A DNA stretch of 64,000 nt from Eutrigla gurnardus. Taxonomy: Eukaryota > Chordata > Actinopteri > Perciformes > Triglidae. Below are positions 10,740 through 24,229 of the stretch, one piece after another; positions within the stretch are counted from its first letter, which is position 1, and each line of letters starts with the position of its first letter. Where the stretch lies: the NCBI GenBank assembly GCA_963514095.1, contig CAUPSS010000263.1, forward strand, positions 558,001-622,000, in the 5' to 3' direction. A program made the translations under genes and the position numbers. The notes beneath the pieces are model-generated. The model searched no databases, was not told the origin of the DNA, and saw nothing but the letters and a program-made list of their open reading frames with translations.

Positions 10740-13714
10740 AGGGGGACATGTAGAGACAGACAGGTAACCAGTCTATCACAGGGAGACATGTAGAGACAGA
10801 CAGGTAACCAGTCTATCACAGGGAGACATGTAGAGACAGACAGGTAACCAGTCTATCACAGGGAGACATGTAAAGACAGACAGGTAACCAGTCTATCACA
10901 GGGAGACATGTAGAGACAGACAGGCAACCAGTCTATCACAGGGCTGACATGTAGAGACAGACAGGTAACCAGTCTATCACAGGGCCGACATGTAGAGACA
11001 GACAGGTAACCAGTCTATCACAGGGCCGACATGTAGAGACAGACAGGTAACCAGTCTATCACAGGGAGACATGTAGAGACAGACAGGTAACCAGTCTATC
11101 ACAGGGAGACATGTAGAGACAGACAGGTAACCAGTCTATCATGGGGCCGACATGTAGAGACAGACAGGTAACCAGTCTATCACAGGGAGACATGTAGAGA
11201 CAGACAGGTAACCAGTCTATCACAGGGGGACATGTAGAGACAGACAGGTAACCAGTCTATCACAGGGAGACATGTAGAGACAGACAGGTAACCAGTCTAT
11301 CACAGGGAGACATGTAGAGACAGACAGGTAACCAGTCTATCACAGGGGGACATGTAGAGACAGACAGGTAACCAGTCTATCACAGGGAGACATGTAGAGA
11401 CAGACAGGTAACCAGTCTATCACAGGGAGACATGTAGAGACAGACAGGTAACCAGTCTATCACAGGGAGACATGTAAAGACAGACAGGTAACCAGTCTAT
11501 CACAGGGAGACATGTAGAGACAGACAGGTGACCAGTCTATCACAGGGAGACATGTAGAGACAGACAGGTAACCAGTCTATCACAGGGAGACATGTAGAGA
11601 CAGACAGGTAACCAGTCTATCACAGGGAGACATGTAGAGACAGACAGGTAACCAGTCTATCACAGGGCTGACATGTAGAGACAGACAGGTGACCAGTCTA
11701 TCACAGGGCTGACATGTAGAGAGAGACAGGTGACCAGTCTATCACAGGGCTGACATGTAGAGACAGACAGGTAACCAGTCTATCACAGGGAGACATGTAG
11801 AGACAGACAGGTAACCAGTCTATCACAGGGAGACATGTAGAGACAGACAGGTAACCAGTCTATCACAGGGCTGACATGTAGAGACAGACAGGCAACCAGT
11901 CTATCACAGGGCTGACATGTAGAGACAGACAGGTAACCAGTCTATCACAGGGCCGACATGTAGAGACAGACAGGTAACCAGTCTATCACAGGGAGACATG
12001 TAGAGACAGACAGGTAACCAGTCTATCACAGGGAGACATGTAGAGACAGACAGGTAACCAGTCTATCACAAGGGGACATGTAGAGACAGACAGGTAACCA
12101 GTCTATCACAGGGAGACATGTAGAGACAGACAGGTAACCAGTATATCACAGGGAGACATGTAGAGACAGACAGGTAACCAGTCTATCACAGGGAGACATG
12201 TAGAGAGAGACAGGTGACCAGTCTATCACAGGGCTGACATGTAGAGACAGACAGGTAACCAGTCTATCACAGGGAGACATGTAGAGACAGACAGGTAACC
12301 AGTCTATCACAGGGAGACATGTAGAGACAGACAGGTAACCAGTCTATCACAGGGCTGACATGTAGAGACAGACAGGCAACCAGTCTATCACAGGGCTGAC
12401 ATGTAGAGACAGACAGGTAACCAGTCTATCACAGGGCCGACATGTAGAGACAGACAGGTAACCAGTCTATCACAGGGAGACATGTAGAGACAGACAGGTA
12501 ACCAGTCTATCACAGGGAGACATGTAGAGACAGACAGGTAACCAGTCTATCATGGGGCCGACATGTAGAGACAGACAGGTAACCAGTCTATCACAGGGAG
12601 ACATGTGGAGACAGACAGATAACCAGTCTATCACAGGGGGACATGTAGAGACAGACAGGTAACCAGTCTATCACAGGGAGACATGTAGAGACAGACAGGT
12701 AACCAGTCTATCACAGGGAGACATGTAGAGACCGACAGGTAACCAGTCTATCACAGGGGGACATGTAGAGACAGACAGGTAACCAGTCTATCATAGGGCT
12801 GACATGTAGAGACAGACAGGTAACCAGTCTATCACATGGAGACATGTGGAGACAGACACGTAACCAGTCTATCACATGGAGACATGTAGAGACAGACAGG
12901 TAACCAGTCTATCACAGGGAGACATGTAGAGACCGACAGGTAACCAGTCTATCACAGGGGGACATGTAGAGACAGACAGGTAACCAGTCTATCACATGGA
13001 GACATGTGGAGACAGACAGGTAACCAGTCTATCACATGGAGACATGTAGAGACCGACAGGTAACCAGTCTATCACAGGGAGACATGTAGAGACAGACAGG
13101 TAACCAGTCTATCACAGGGAGACATGTAGAGACAGACAGGTAACCAGTCTATCACGGGGCCGACATGGAGAGACAGACAGGTAACCAGTCTATCACAGGG
13201 AGACATGTAGAGACAGACAGGTAACCAGTCTATCACAGGGGGACATGTAGAGACAGACAGGTAACCAGTCTATCACAGGGAGACATGTAGAGACAGACAG
13301 GTAACCAGTCTATCACATGGAGACATGTAGACAGACAGGTAACCAGTCTATCACAGGGGGACATGTAGAGACAGACAGGTAACCAGTCTATCACAGGGAG
13401 ACATGTAGAGACAGACAGGTAACCAGTCTATCACAGGGAGACATGGAGAGACAGACAGGTAACCAGTCTATCACAGGGAGACATGTAAAGACAGACAGGT
13501 AACCAGTCTATCACAGGGAGACATGTAGAGACAGACAGGTGACCAGTCTATCACAGGGAGACATGTAGATACAGACAGGTAACCAGTCTATCACAGGGGG
13601 ACATGTAGAGACAGACAGGTAACCAGTCTATCACAGGGAGACATGTAGAGACAGATAGGTAACCAGTATATCACAGGGAGACATGTAGAGACAGACAGGT
13701 AACCAGTCTATCAC
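10694..13714. repeat. 3.0-kb tandem block at spacing 2,975, copy 2
   Basis: Copy of 7,719-10,739. The copies overlap for only 46 bp (10,694-10,739), about one monomer, so the junction is placed almost exactly. A private change is GGTAACC to GATAACC at 12,619. After 13,714 this copy continues into the rest of module A and block B at 14,116, which copy 1 lacks, so the ancestral order is the one seen here. Confidence 0.87.
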
Positions 13715-16700
13715 GGGGCCGACATGTAGAGACAGACAGGTAACCAGTCTATCACAGGGAGACATGTAGAGACAGACAGGTAACCAGTCTATCACAGGGG
13801 GACATGTAGAGACAGACAGGTAACCAATCTATCACATGGAGACATGTGGAGACAGACAGGTAACCAGTCTATCACAGGGAGACATGTAGAGACAGACAGG
13901 TAACCAGTCTATCACAGGGAGACATGTAGAGACAGACAGGTAACCAGTCTATCACAGGGAGACATGTAGAGACAGACAGGTAACCAGTCTATCACGGGGC
14001 CGACATTTAGAGACAGACAGGTAACCAGTCTATCACAGGGGCCGACATGTAGAGACAGACAGGTAACCAGTCTATCACAGGGCTGACATGTAGAGACAGA
14101 CAGGTGACCAGTCTATCACAGGGCTGACATGTAGAGAGAGACAGGTGACCAGTCTATCACAGGGCTGACATGTAGAGACAGACAGGTAACCAGTCTATCA
14201 CAGGCTGACATGTAGAGACAGACAGGTGACCAGTCTATCACAGGGCTGACATGTAGAGACAGACAGGTAACCAGTCTATCACAGGGAGACATGTAGAGAC
14301 AGACAGGTAACCAGTCTATCACAGGGAGACATGTAGAGACAGACAGGTAACCAGTCTATCACAGGGAGACATGTAGAGACAGACAGGTAACTAGTCTATC
14401 ACAGGGCTGAAATGTAGAGACAGACAGGCAACCAGTCTATCACAGGGCTGACATGTAGAGACAGACAGGTAACCAGTCTATCACATGGAGACATGTGGAG
14501 ACAGACAGGTAACCAGTCTATCACAGGGAGACATGTAGAGACAGACAGGTAACCAGTCTATCACAGGGGGACATGTAGAGACAGACAGGTAACCAGTCTA
14601 TCACAGGGCTGACATGTAGAGACAGACAGGTAACCAGTCTATCACAGGGAGACATGTAGAGACAGACAGGTAACCAGTCTATCACAGGGAGACATGTAGA
14701 GACAGACAGGTAACCAGTCTATCACAGGGCTGACATGTAGAGACAGACAGGCAACCAGTCTATCACAGGGCTGACATGTAGAGACAGACAGGTAACCAGT
14801 CTATCACAGGGCCGACATGTAGAGACAGACAGGTAACCAGTCTATCACAGGGAGACATGTAGAGACAGACAGGTAACCAGTCTATCACAGGGAGACATGT
14901 AGAGACAGACAGGTAACCAGTCTATCATGGGGCCGACATGTAGAGACAGACAGGTAACCAGTCTATCACAGGGAGACATGTAGAGACAGACAGGTAACCA
15001 GTCTATCACAGGGGGACATGTAGAGACAGACAGGTAACCAGTCTATCACAGGGAGACATGTAGAGACAGACAGGTAACCAGTCTATCACAGGGAGACATG
15101 TAGAGACAGACAGGTAACCAGTCTATCACAGGGGGACATGTAGAGACAGACAGGTAACCAGTCTATCACAGGGAGACATGTAGAGACAGACAGGTAACCA
15201 GTCTATCACAGGGAGACATGTAGAGACAGACAGGTAACCAGTCTATCACAGGGAGACATGTAAAGACAGACAGGTAACCAGTCTATCACAGGGAGACATG
15301 TAGAGACAGACAGGCAACCAGTCTATCACAGGGCTGACATGTAGAGACAGACAGGTAACCAGTCTATCACAGGGCCGACATGTAGAGACAGACAGGTAAC
15401 CAGTCTATCACAGGGCCGACATGTAGAGACAGACAGGTAACCAGTCTATCACAGGGAGACATGTAGAGACAGACAGGTAACCAGTCTATCACAGGGAGAC
15501 ATGTAGAGACAGACAGGTAACCAGTCTATCATGGGGCCGACATGTAGAGACAGACAGGTAACCAGTCTATCACAGGGAGACATGTAGAGACAGACAGGTA
15601 ACCAGTCTATCACAGGGGGACATGTAGAGACAGACAGGTAACCAGTCTATCACAGGGAGACATGTAGAGACAGACAGGTAACCAGTCTATCACAGGGAGA
15701 CATGTAGAGACAGACAGGTAACCAGTCTATCACAGGGGGACATGTAGAGACAGACAGGTAACCAGTCTATCACAGGGAGACATGTAGAGACAGACAGGTA
15801 ACCAGTCTATCACAGGGAGACATGTAGAGACAGACAGGTAACCAGTCTATCACAGGGAGACATGTAAAGACAGACAGGTAACCAGTCTATCACAGGGAGA
15901 CATGTAGAGACAGACAGGTGACCAGTCTATCACAGGGAGACATGTAGAGACAGACAGGTAACCAGTCTATCACAGGGAGACATGTAGAGACAGACAGGTA
16001 ACCAGTCTATCACAGGGAGACATGTAGAGACAGACAGGTAACCAGTCTATCACAGGGCTGACATGTAGAGACAGACAGGTGACCAGTCTATCACAGGGCT
16101 GACATGTAGAGAGAGACAGGTGACCAGTCTATCACAGGGCTGACATGTAGAGACAGACAGGTAACCAGTCTATCACAGGGAGACATGTAGAGACAGACAG
16201 GTAACCAGTCTATCACAGGGAGACATGTAGAGACAGACAGGTAACCAGTCTATCACAGGGCTGACATGTAGAGACAGACAGGCAACCAGTCTATCACAGG
16301 GCTGACATGTAGAGACAGACAGGTAACCAGTCTATCACAGGGCCGACATGTAGAGACAGACAGGTAACCAGTCTATCACAGGGAGACATGTAGAGACAGA
16401 CAGGTAACCAGTCTATCACAGGGAGACATGTAGAGACAGACAGGTAACCAGTCTATCACAAGGGGACATGTAGAGACAGACAGGTAACCAGTCTATCACA
16501 GGGAGACATGTAGAGACAGACAGGTAACCAGTCTATCACAGGGAGACATGTAGAGACAGACAGGTAACCAGTCTATCACAGGGAGACATGTAGAGAGAGA
16601 CAGGTGACCAGTCTATCACAGGGCTGACATGTAGAGACAGACAGGTAACCAGTCTATCACAGGGAGACATGTAGAGACAGACAGGTAACCAGTCTATCAC

Positions 16701-17876
16701 AGGGAGACATGTAGAGACAGACAGGTAACCAGTCTATCACAGGGCTGACATGTAGAGACAGACAGGCAACCAGTCTATCACAGGGCTGACATGTAGAGAC
16801 AGACAGGTAACCAGTCTATCACAGGGCCGACATGTAGAGACAGACAGGTAACCAGTCTATCACAGGGAGACATGTAGAGACAGACAGGTAACCAGTCTAT
16901 CACAGGGAGACATGTAGAGACAGACAGGTAACCAGTCTATCATGGGGCCGACATGTAGAGACAGACAGGTAACCAGTCTATCACAGGGAGACATGTGGAG
17001 ACAGACAGGTAACCAGTCTATCACAGGGGGACATGTAGAGACAGACAGGTAACCAGTCTATCACAGGGAGACATGTAGAGACAGACAGGTAACCAGTCTA
17101 TCACAGGGAGACATGTAGAGACCGACAGGTAACCAGTCTATCACAGGGGGACATGTAGAGACAGACAGGTAACCAGTCTATCACAGGGCTGACATGTAGA
17201 GACAGACAGGTAACCAGTCTATCACAGGGAGACATGTAGAGACAGACAGGTAACCAGTCTATCACAGGGAGACATGTAAAGACAGACAGGTGACCAGTCT
17301 ATCACAGGGCTGACATGTAGAGAGAGACAGGTGACCAGTCTATCACAGGGCTGACATGTAGAGACAGACAGGTAACCAGTCTATCACAGGCTGACAGGTA
17401 GAGACAGACAGGTGACCAGTCTATCACAGGGCTGACATGTAGAGACAGACAGGTAACCAGTCTATCACAGGGAGACATGTAGAGACAGACAGGTAACCAG
17501 TCTATCACAGGGAGACATGTAGAGACTGACAGGTAACCAGTCTATCACAGGGAGACATGTAGAGACAGACAGGTAACCAGTCTATCACAGGGCTGACATG
17601 TAGAGACAGACAGGCAACCAGTCTATCACACGGCTGACATGTAGAGACAGACAGGTAACCAGTCTATCACAGGGCTGACATGTAGAGACAGACAGGTAAC
17701 CAGTCTATCACAGGGAGACATGTAGAGACAGACAGGTAACCAGTCTATCACAGGGAGACATGTAGAGACAGACAGGTAACCAGTCTATCATGGGGCCGAC
17801 ATGTAGAGACAGACAGGTAACCAGTCTATCACAGGGAGACATGTAGAGACAGACAGGTAACCAGTCTATCACAGGG
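11869..17876. repeat. 6.0-kb segment duplicated at a distance (partner 33,461-39,468)
   Basis: All landmarks checked in this segment recur exactly 21,592 bp downstream: CAAGGGGAC at 12,070, CATGGGGCC at 12,551, CACG at 12,859, block B at 14,116 and block B with CTGACAGG at 17,302. There is therefore no net gain or loss of a monomer over 6 kb, although one-monomer changes are common between tandem neighbours. Substitutions noticed between copies are at 12,619, 13,037, 13,215, 16,580 and 17,676. The left limit is marked by CACATGGCTG in the partner, the right by GGGAGAC against GGGGGAC at 17,877. Confidence 0.85.
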
Positions 17877-20404
17877 AGACATGTAAAGACAGACAGGTAA
17901 CCAGTCTATCACAGGGAGACATGTAGAGACAGACAGGTGACCAGTCTATCACAGGGAGACATGTAGAGACAGACAGGTAACCAGTCTATCACAGGGAGAC
18001 ATGTAGAGACAGACAGGTAACCAGTCTATCACAGGGAGACATGTAGAGACAGACAGGTAACCAGTCTATCACAGGGCTGACATGTAGAGACAGACAGGTG
18101 ACCAGTCTATCACAGGGCTGACATGTAGAGAGAGACAGGTGACCAGTCTATCACAGGGCTGACATGTAGAGACAGACAGGTAACCAGTCTATCACAGGGA
18201 GACATGTAGAGACAGACAGGTAACCAGTCTATCACAGGGAGACATGTCGAGACAGACAGGTAACCAGTCTATCACAGGGCTGACATGTAGAGACAGACAG
18301 GCAACCAGTCTATCACAGGGCTGACATGTAGAGACAGACAGGTAACCAGTCTATCACAGGGCCGACATGTAGAGACAGACAGGTAACCAGTCTATCACAG
18401 GGAGACATGTAGAGACAGACAGGTAACCAGTCTATCACAGGGAGACATGTAGAGACAGACAGGTAACCAGTCTATCACAAGGGGACATGTAGAGACAGAC
18501 AGGTAACCAGTCTATCACAGGGAGACATGTAGAGACAGACAGGTAACCAGTATATCACAGGGAGACATGTAGAGACAGACAGGTAACCAGTCTATCACAG
18601 GGAGACATGTAGAGAGAGACAGGTGACCAGTCTATCACAGGGCTGACATGTAGAGACAGACAGGTAACCAGTCTATCACAGGGAGACATGTAGAGACAGA
18701 CAGGTAACCAGTCTATCACAGGGAGACATGTAGAGACAGACAGGTAACCAGTCTATCACAGGGCTGACATGTAGAGACAGACAGGCAACCAGTCTATCAC
18801 AGGGCTGACATGTAGAGACAGACAGGTAACCAGTCTATCACAGGGCCGACATGTAGAGACAGACAGGTAACCAGTCTATCACAGGGAGACATGTAGAGAC
18901 AGACAGGTAACCAGTCTATCACAGGGAGACATGTAGAGACAGACAGGTAACCAGTCTATCATGGGGCCGACATGTAGAGACAGACAGGTAACCAGTCTAT
19001 CACAGGGAGACATGTGGAGACAGACAGGTAACCAGTCTATCACAGGGGGACATGTAGAGACAGACAGGTAACCAGTCTATCACAGGGAGACATGTAGAGA
19101 CAGACAGGTAACCAGTCTATCACAGGGAGACATGTAGAGACCGACAGGTAACCAGTCTATCACAGGGGGACATGTAGAGACAGACAGGTAACCAGTCTAT
19201 CATAGGGCTGACATGTAGAGACAGACAGGTAACCAGTCTATCACATGGAGACATGTGGAGACAGACACGTAACCAGTCTATCACATGGAGACATGTAGAG
19301 ACAGACAGGTAACCAGTCTATCACAGGGAGACATGTAGAGACCGACAGGTAACCAGTCTATCACAGGGGGACATGTAGAGACAGACAGGTAACCAGTCTA
19401 TCACATGGAGACATGTGGAGACAGACAGGTAACCAGTCTATCACAGGGAGACATGTAGAGACCGACAGGTAACCAGTCTATCACAGGGAGACATGTAGAG
19501 ACAGACAGGTAACCAGTCTATCACAGGGAGACATGTAGAGACAGACAGGTAACCAGTCTATCACGGGGCCGACATGGAGAGACAGACAGGTAACCAGTCT
19601 ATCACAGGGAGACATGTAGAGACCGACAGGTAACCAGTCTATCACAGGGGGACATGTAGAGACAGACAGGTAACCAATCTATCACAGGGAGACATGTAGA
19701 GACAGACAGGTAACCAGTCTATCACATGGAGACATGTAGACAGACAGGTAACCAGTCTATCACAGGGGGACATGTAGAGACAGACAGGTAACCAGTCTAT
19801 CACAGGGAGACATGTAGAGACAGACAGGTAACCAGTCTATCACAGGGAGACATGGAGAGACAGACAGGTAACCAGTCTATCACAGGGAGACATGTAAAGA
19901 CAGACAGGTAACCAGTCTATCACAGGGAGACATGTAGAGACAGACAGGTGACCAGTCTATCACAGGGAGACATGTAGATACAGACAGGTAACCAGTCTAT
20001 CACAGGGGGACATGTAGAGACAGACAGGTAACCAGTCTATCACAGGGAGACATGTAGAGACAGATAGGTAACCAGTATATCACAGGGAGACATGTAGAGA
20101 CAGACAGGTAACCAGTCTATCACGGGGCCGACATGTAGAGACAGACAGGTAACCAGTCTATCACAGGGAGACATGTAGAGACAGACAGGTAACCAGTCTA
20201 TCACAGGGGGACATGTAGAGACAGACAGGTAACCAATCTATCACATGGAGACATGTGGAGACAGACAGGTAACCAGTCTATCACAGGGAGACATGTAGAG
20301 ACAGACAGGTAACCAGTCTATCACAGGGAGACATGTAGAGACAGACAGGTAACCAGTCTATCACAGGGAGACATGTAGAGACAGACAGGTAACCAGTCTA
20401 TCAC
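16465..20404. repeat. 3.8-kb tandem block, copy 1 (partner 20,290-24,229)
   Basis: Landmarks repeat at exactly 3,825 bp: CATGGGGCC 16,941/20,766, block B with CTGACAGG 17,302/21,127, CACACGGCTG 17,630/21,455, TGTCGAG 18,248/22,073, CAAGGGGAC 18,480/22,305, CACG 19,268/23,093, and CCAATC followed by CAGGGAG 19,677/23,502. Such a set of shared rare variants makes this a recent duplication. The right end cuts module A inside the run of plain monomers before CACGGGGCCGACATTT. Confidence 0.9.
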
Positions 20405-23400
20405 AGGGAGACATGTAGAGAGAGACAGGTGACCAGTCTATCACAGGGCTGACATGTAGAGACAGACAGGTAACCAGTCTATCACAGGGAGACATGTAGA
20501 GACAGACAGGTAACCAGTCTATCACAGGGAGACATGTAGAGACAGACAGGTAACCAGTCTATCACAGGGCTGACATGTAGAGACAGACAGGCAACCAGTC
20601 TATCACAGGGCTGACATGTAGAGACAGACAGGTAACCAGTCTATCACAGGGCCGACATGTAGAGACAGACAGGTAACCAGTCTATCACAGGGAGACATGT
20701 AGAGACAGACAGGTAACCAGTCTATCACAGGGAGACATGTAGAGACAGACAGGTAACCAGTCTATCATGGGGCCGACATGTAGAGACAGACAGGTAACCA
20801 GTCTATCACAGGGAGACATGTGGAGACAGACAGGTAACCAGTCTATCACAGGGGGACATGTAGAGACAGACAGGTAACCAGTCTATCACAGGGAGACATG
20901 TAGAGACAGACAGGTAACCAGTCTATCACAGGGAGACATGTAGAGACCGACAGGTAACCAGTCTATCACAGGGGGACATGTAGAGACAGACAGGTAACCA
21001 GTCTATCACAGGGCTGACATGTAGAGACAGACAGGTAACCAGTCTATCACAGGGAGACATGTAGAGACAGACAGGTAACCAGTCTATCACAGGGAGACAT
21101 GTAAAGACAGACAGGTGACCAGTCTATCACAGGGCTGACATGTAGAGAGAGACAGGTGACCAGTCTATCACAGGGCTGACATGTAGAGACAGACAGGTAA
21201 CCAGTCTATCACAGGCTGACAGGTAGAGACAGACAGGTGACCAGTCTATCACAGGGCTGACATGTAGAGACAGACAGGTAACCAGTCTATCACAGGGAGA
21301 CATGTAGAGACAGACAGGTAACCAGTCTATCACAGGGAGACATGTAGAGACTGACAGGTAACCAGTCTATCACAGGGAGACATGTAGAGACAGACAGGTA
21401 ACCAGTCTATCACAGGGCTGACATGTAGAGACAGACAGGCAACCAGTCTATCACACGGCTGACATGTAGAGACAGACAGGTAACCAGTCTATCACAGGGC
21501 TGACATGTAGAGACAGACAGGTAACCAGTCTATCACAGGGAGACATGTAGAGACAGACAGGTAACCAGTCTATCACAGGGAGACATGTAGAGACAGACAG
21601 GTAACCAGTCTATCATGGGGCCGACATGTAGAGACAGACAGGTAACCAGTCTATCACAGGGAGACATGTAGAGACAGACAGGTAACCAGTCTATCACAGG
21701 GAGACATGTAAAGACAGACAGGTAACCAGTCTATCACAGGGAGACATGTAGAGACAGACAGGTGACCAGTCTATCACAGGGAGACATGTAGAGACAGACA
21801 GGTAACCAGTCTATCACAGGGAGACATGTAGAGACAGACAGGTAACCAGTCTATCACAGGGAGACATGTAGAGACAGACAGGTAACCAGTCTATCACAGG
21901 GCTGACATGTAGAGACAGACAGGTGACCAGTCTATCACAGGGCTGACATGTAGAGAGAGACAGGTGACCAGTCTATCACAGGGCTGACATGTAGAGACAG
22001 ACAGGTAACCAGTCTATCACAGGGAGACATGTAGAGACAGACAGGTAACCAGTCTATCACAGGGAGACATGTCGAGACAGACAGGTAACCAGTCTATCAC
22101 AGGGCTGACATGTAGAGACAGACAGGCAACCAGTCTATCACAGGGCTGACATGTAGAGACAGACAGGTAACCAGTCTATCACAGGGCCGACATGTAGAGA
22201 CAGACAGGTAACCAGTCTATCACAGGGAGACATGTAGAGACAGACAGGTAACCAGTCTATCACAGGGAGACATGTAGAGACAGACAGGTAACCAGTCTAT
22301 CACAAGGGGACATGTAGAGACAGACAGGTAACCAGTCTATCACAGGGAGACATGTAGAGACAGACAGGTAACCAGTATATCACAGGGAGACATGTAGAGA
22401 CAGACAGGTAACCAGTCTATCACAGGGAGACATGTAGAGAGAGACAGGTGACCAGTCTATCACAGGGCTGACATGTAGAGACAGACAGGTAACCAGTCTA
22501 TCACAGGGAGACATGTAGAGACAGACAGGTAACCAGTCTATCACAGGGAGACATGTAGAGACAGACAGGTAACCAGTCTATCACAGGGCTGACATGTAGA
22601 GACAGACAGGCAACCAGTCTATCACAGGGCTGACATGTAGAGACAGACAGGTAACCAGTCTATCACAGGGCCGACATGTAGAGACAGACAGGTAACCAGT
22701 CTATCACAGGGAGACATGTAGAGACAGACAGGTAACCAGTCTATCACAGGGAGACATGTAGAGACAGACAGGTAACCAGTCTATCATGGGGCCGACATGT
22801 AGAGACAGACAGGTAACCAGTCTATCACAGGGAGACATGTGGAGACAGACAGGTAACCAGTCTATCACAGGGGGACATGTAGAGACAGACAGGTAACCAG
22901 TCTATCACAGGGAGACATGTAGAGACAGACAGGTAACCAGTCTATCACAGGGAGACATGTAGAGACCGACAGGTAACCAGTCTATCACAGGGGGACATGT
23001 AGAGACAAACAGGTAACCAGTCTATCATAGGGCTGACATGTAGAGACAGACAGGTAACCAGTCTATCACATGGAGACATGTGGAGACAGACACGTAACCA
23101 GTCTATCACATGGAGACATGTAGAGACAGACAGGTAACCAGTCTATCACAGGGAGACATGTAGAGACCGACAGGTAACCAGTCTATCACAGGGGGACATG
23201 TAGAGACAGACAGGTAACCAGTCTATCACATGGAGACATGTGGAGACAGACAGGTAACCAGTCTATCACAGGGAGACATGTAGAGACCGACAGGTAACCA
23301 GTCTATCACAGGGAGACATGTAGAGACAGACAGGTAACCAGTCTATCACAGGGAGACATGTAGAGACAGACAGGTAACCAGTCTATCACGGGGCCGACAT

Positions 23401-24229
23401 GGAGAGACAGACAGGTAACCAGTCTATCACAGGGAGACATGTAGAGACCGACAGGTAACCAGTCTATCACAGGGGGACATGTAGAGACAGACAGGTAACC
23501 AATCTATCACAGGGAGACATGTAGAGACAGACAGGTAACCAGTCTATCACATGGAGACATGTAGACAGACAGGTAACCAGTCTATCACAGGGGGACATGT
23601 AGAGACAGACAGGTAACCAGTCTATCACAGGGAGACATGTAGAGACAGACAGGTAACCAGTCTATCACAGGGAGACATGGAGAGACAGACAGGTAACCAG
23701 TCTATCACAGGGAGACATGTAAAGACAGACAGGTAACCAGTCTATCACAGGGAGACATGTAGAGACAGACAGGTGACCAGTCTATCACAGGGAGACATGT
23801 AGATACAGACAGGTAACCAGTCTATCACAGGGGGACATGTAGAGACAGACAGGTAACCAGTCTATCACAGGGAGACATGTAGAGACAGATAGGTAACCAG
23901 TATATCACAGGGAGACATGTAGAGACAGACAGGTAACCAGTCTATCACGGGGCCGACATGTAGAGACAGACAGGTAACCAGTCTATCACAGGGAGACATG
24001 TAGAGACAGACAGGTAACCAGTCTATCACAGGGGGACATGTAGAGACAGACAGGTAACCAATCTATCACATGGAGACATGTGGAGACAGACAGGTAACCA
24101 GTCTATCACAGGGAGACATGTAGAGACAGACAGGTAACCAGTCTATCACAGGGAGACATGTAGAGACAGACAGGTAACCAGTCTATCACAGGGAGACATG
24201 TAGAGACAGACAGGTAACCAGTCTATCAC
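20290..24229. repeat. 3.8-kb tandem block, copy 2
   Basis: Copy of 16,465-20,404 with constant offset 3,825. The only difference I noticed is CAGAC to CAAAC near 23,007. The junction zone (20,290-20,404) is 115 bp, about three identical plain monomers. Beyond 24,229 this copy continues through CACGGGGCCGACATTT into block B at 24,350, completing the module A that copy 1 lost. Confidence 0.9.
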
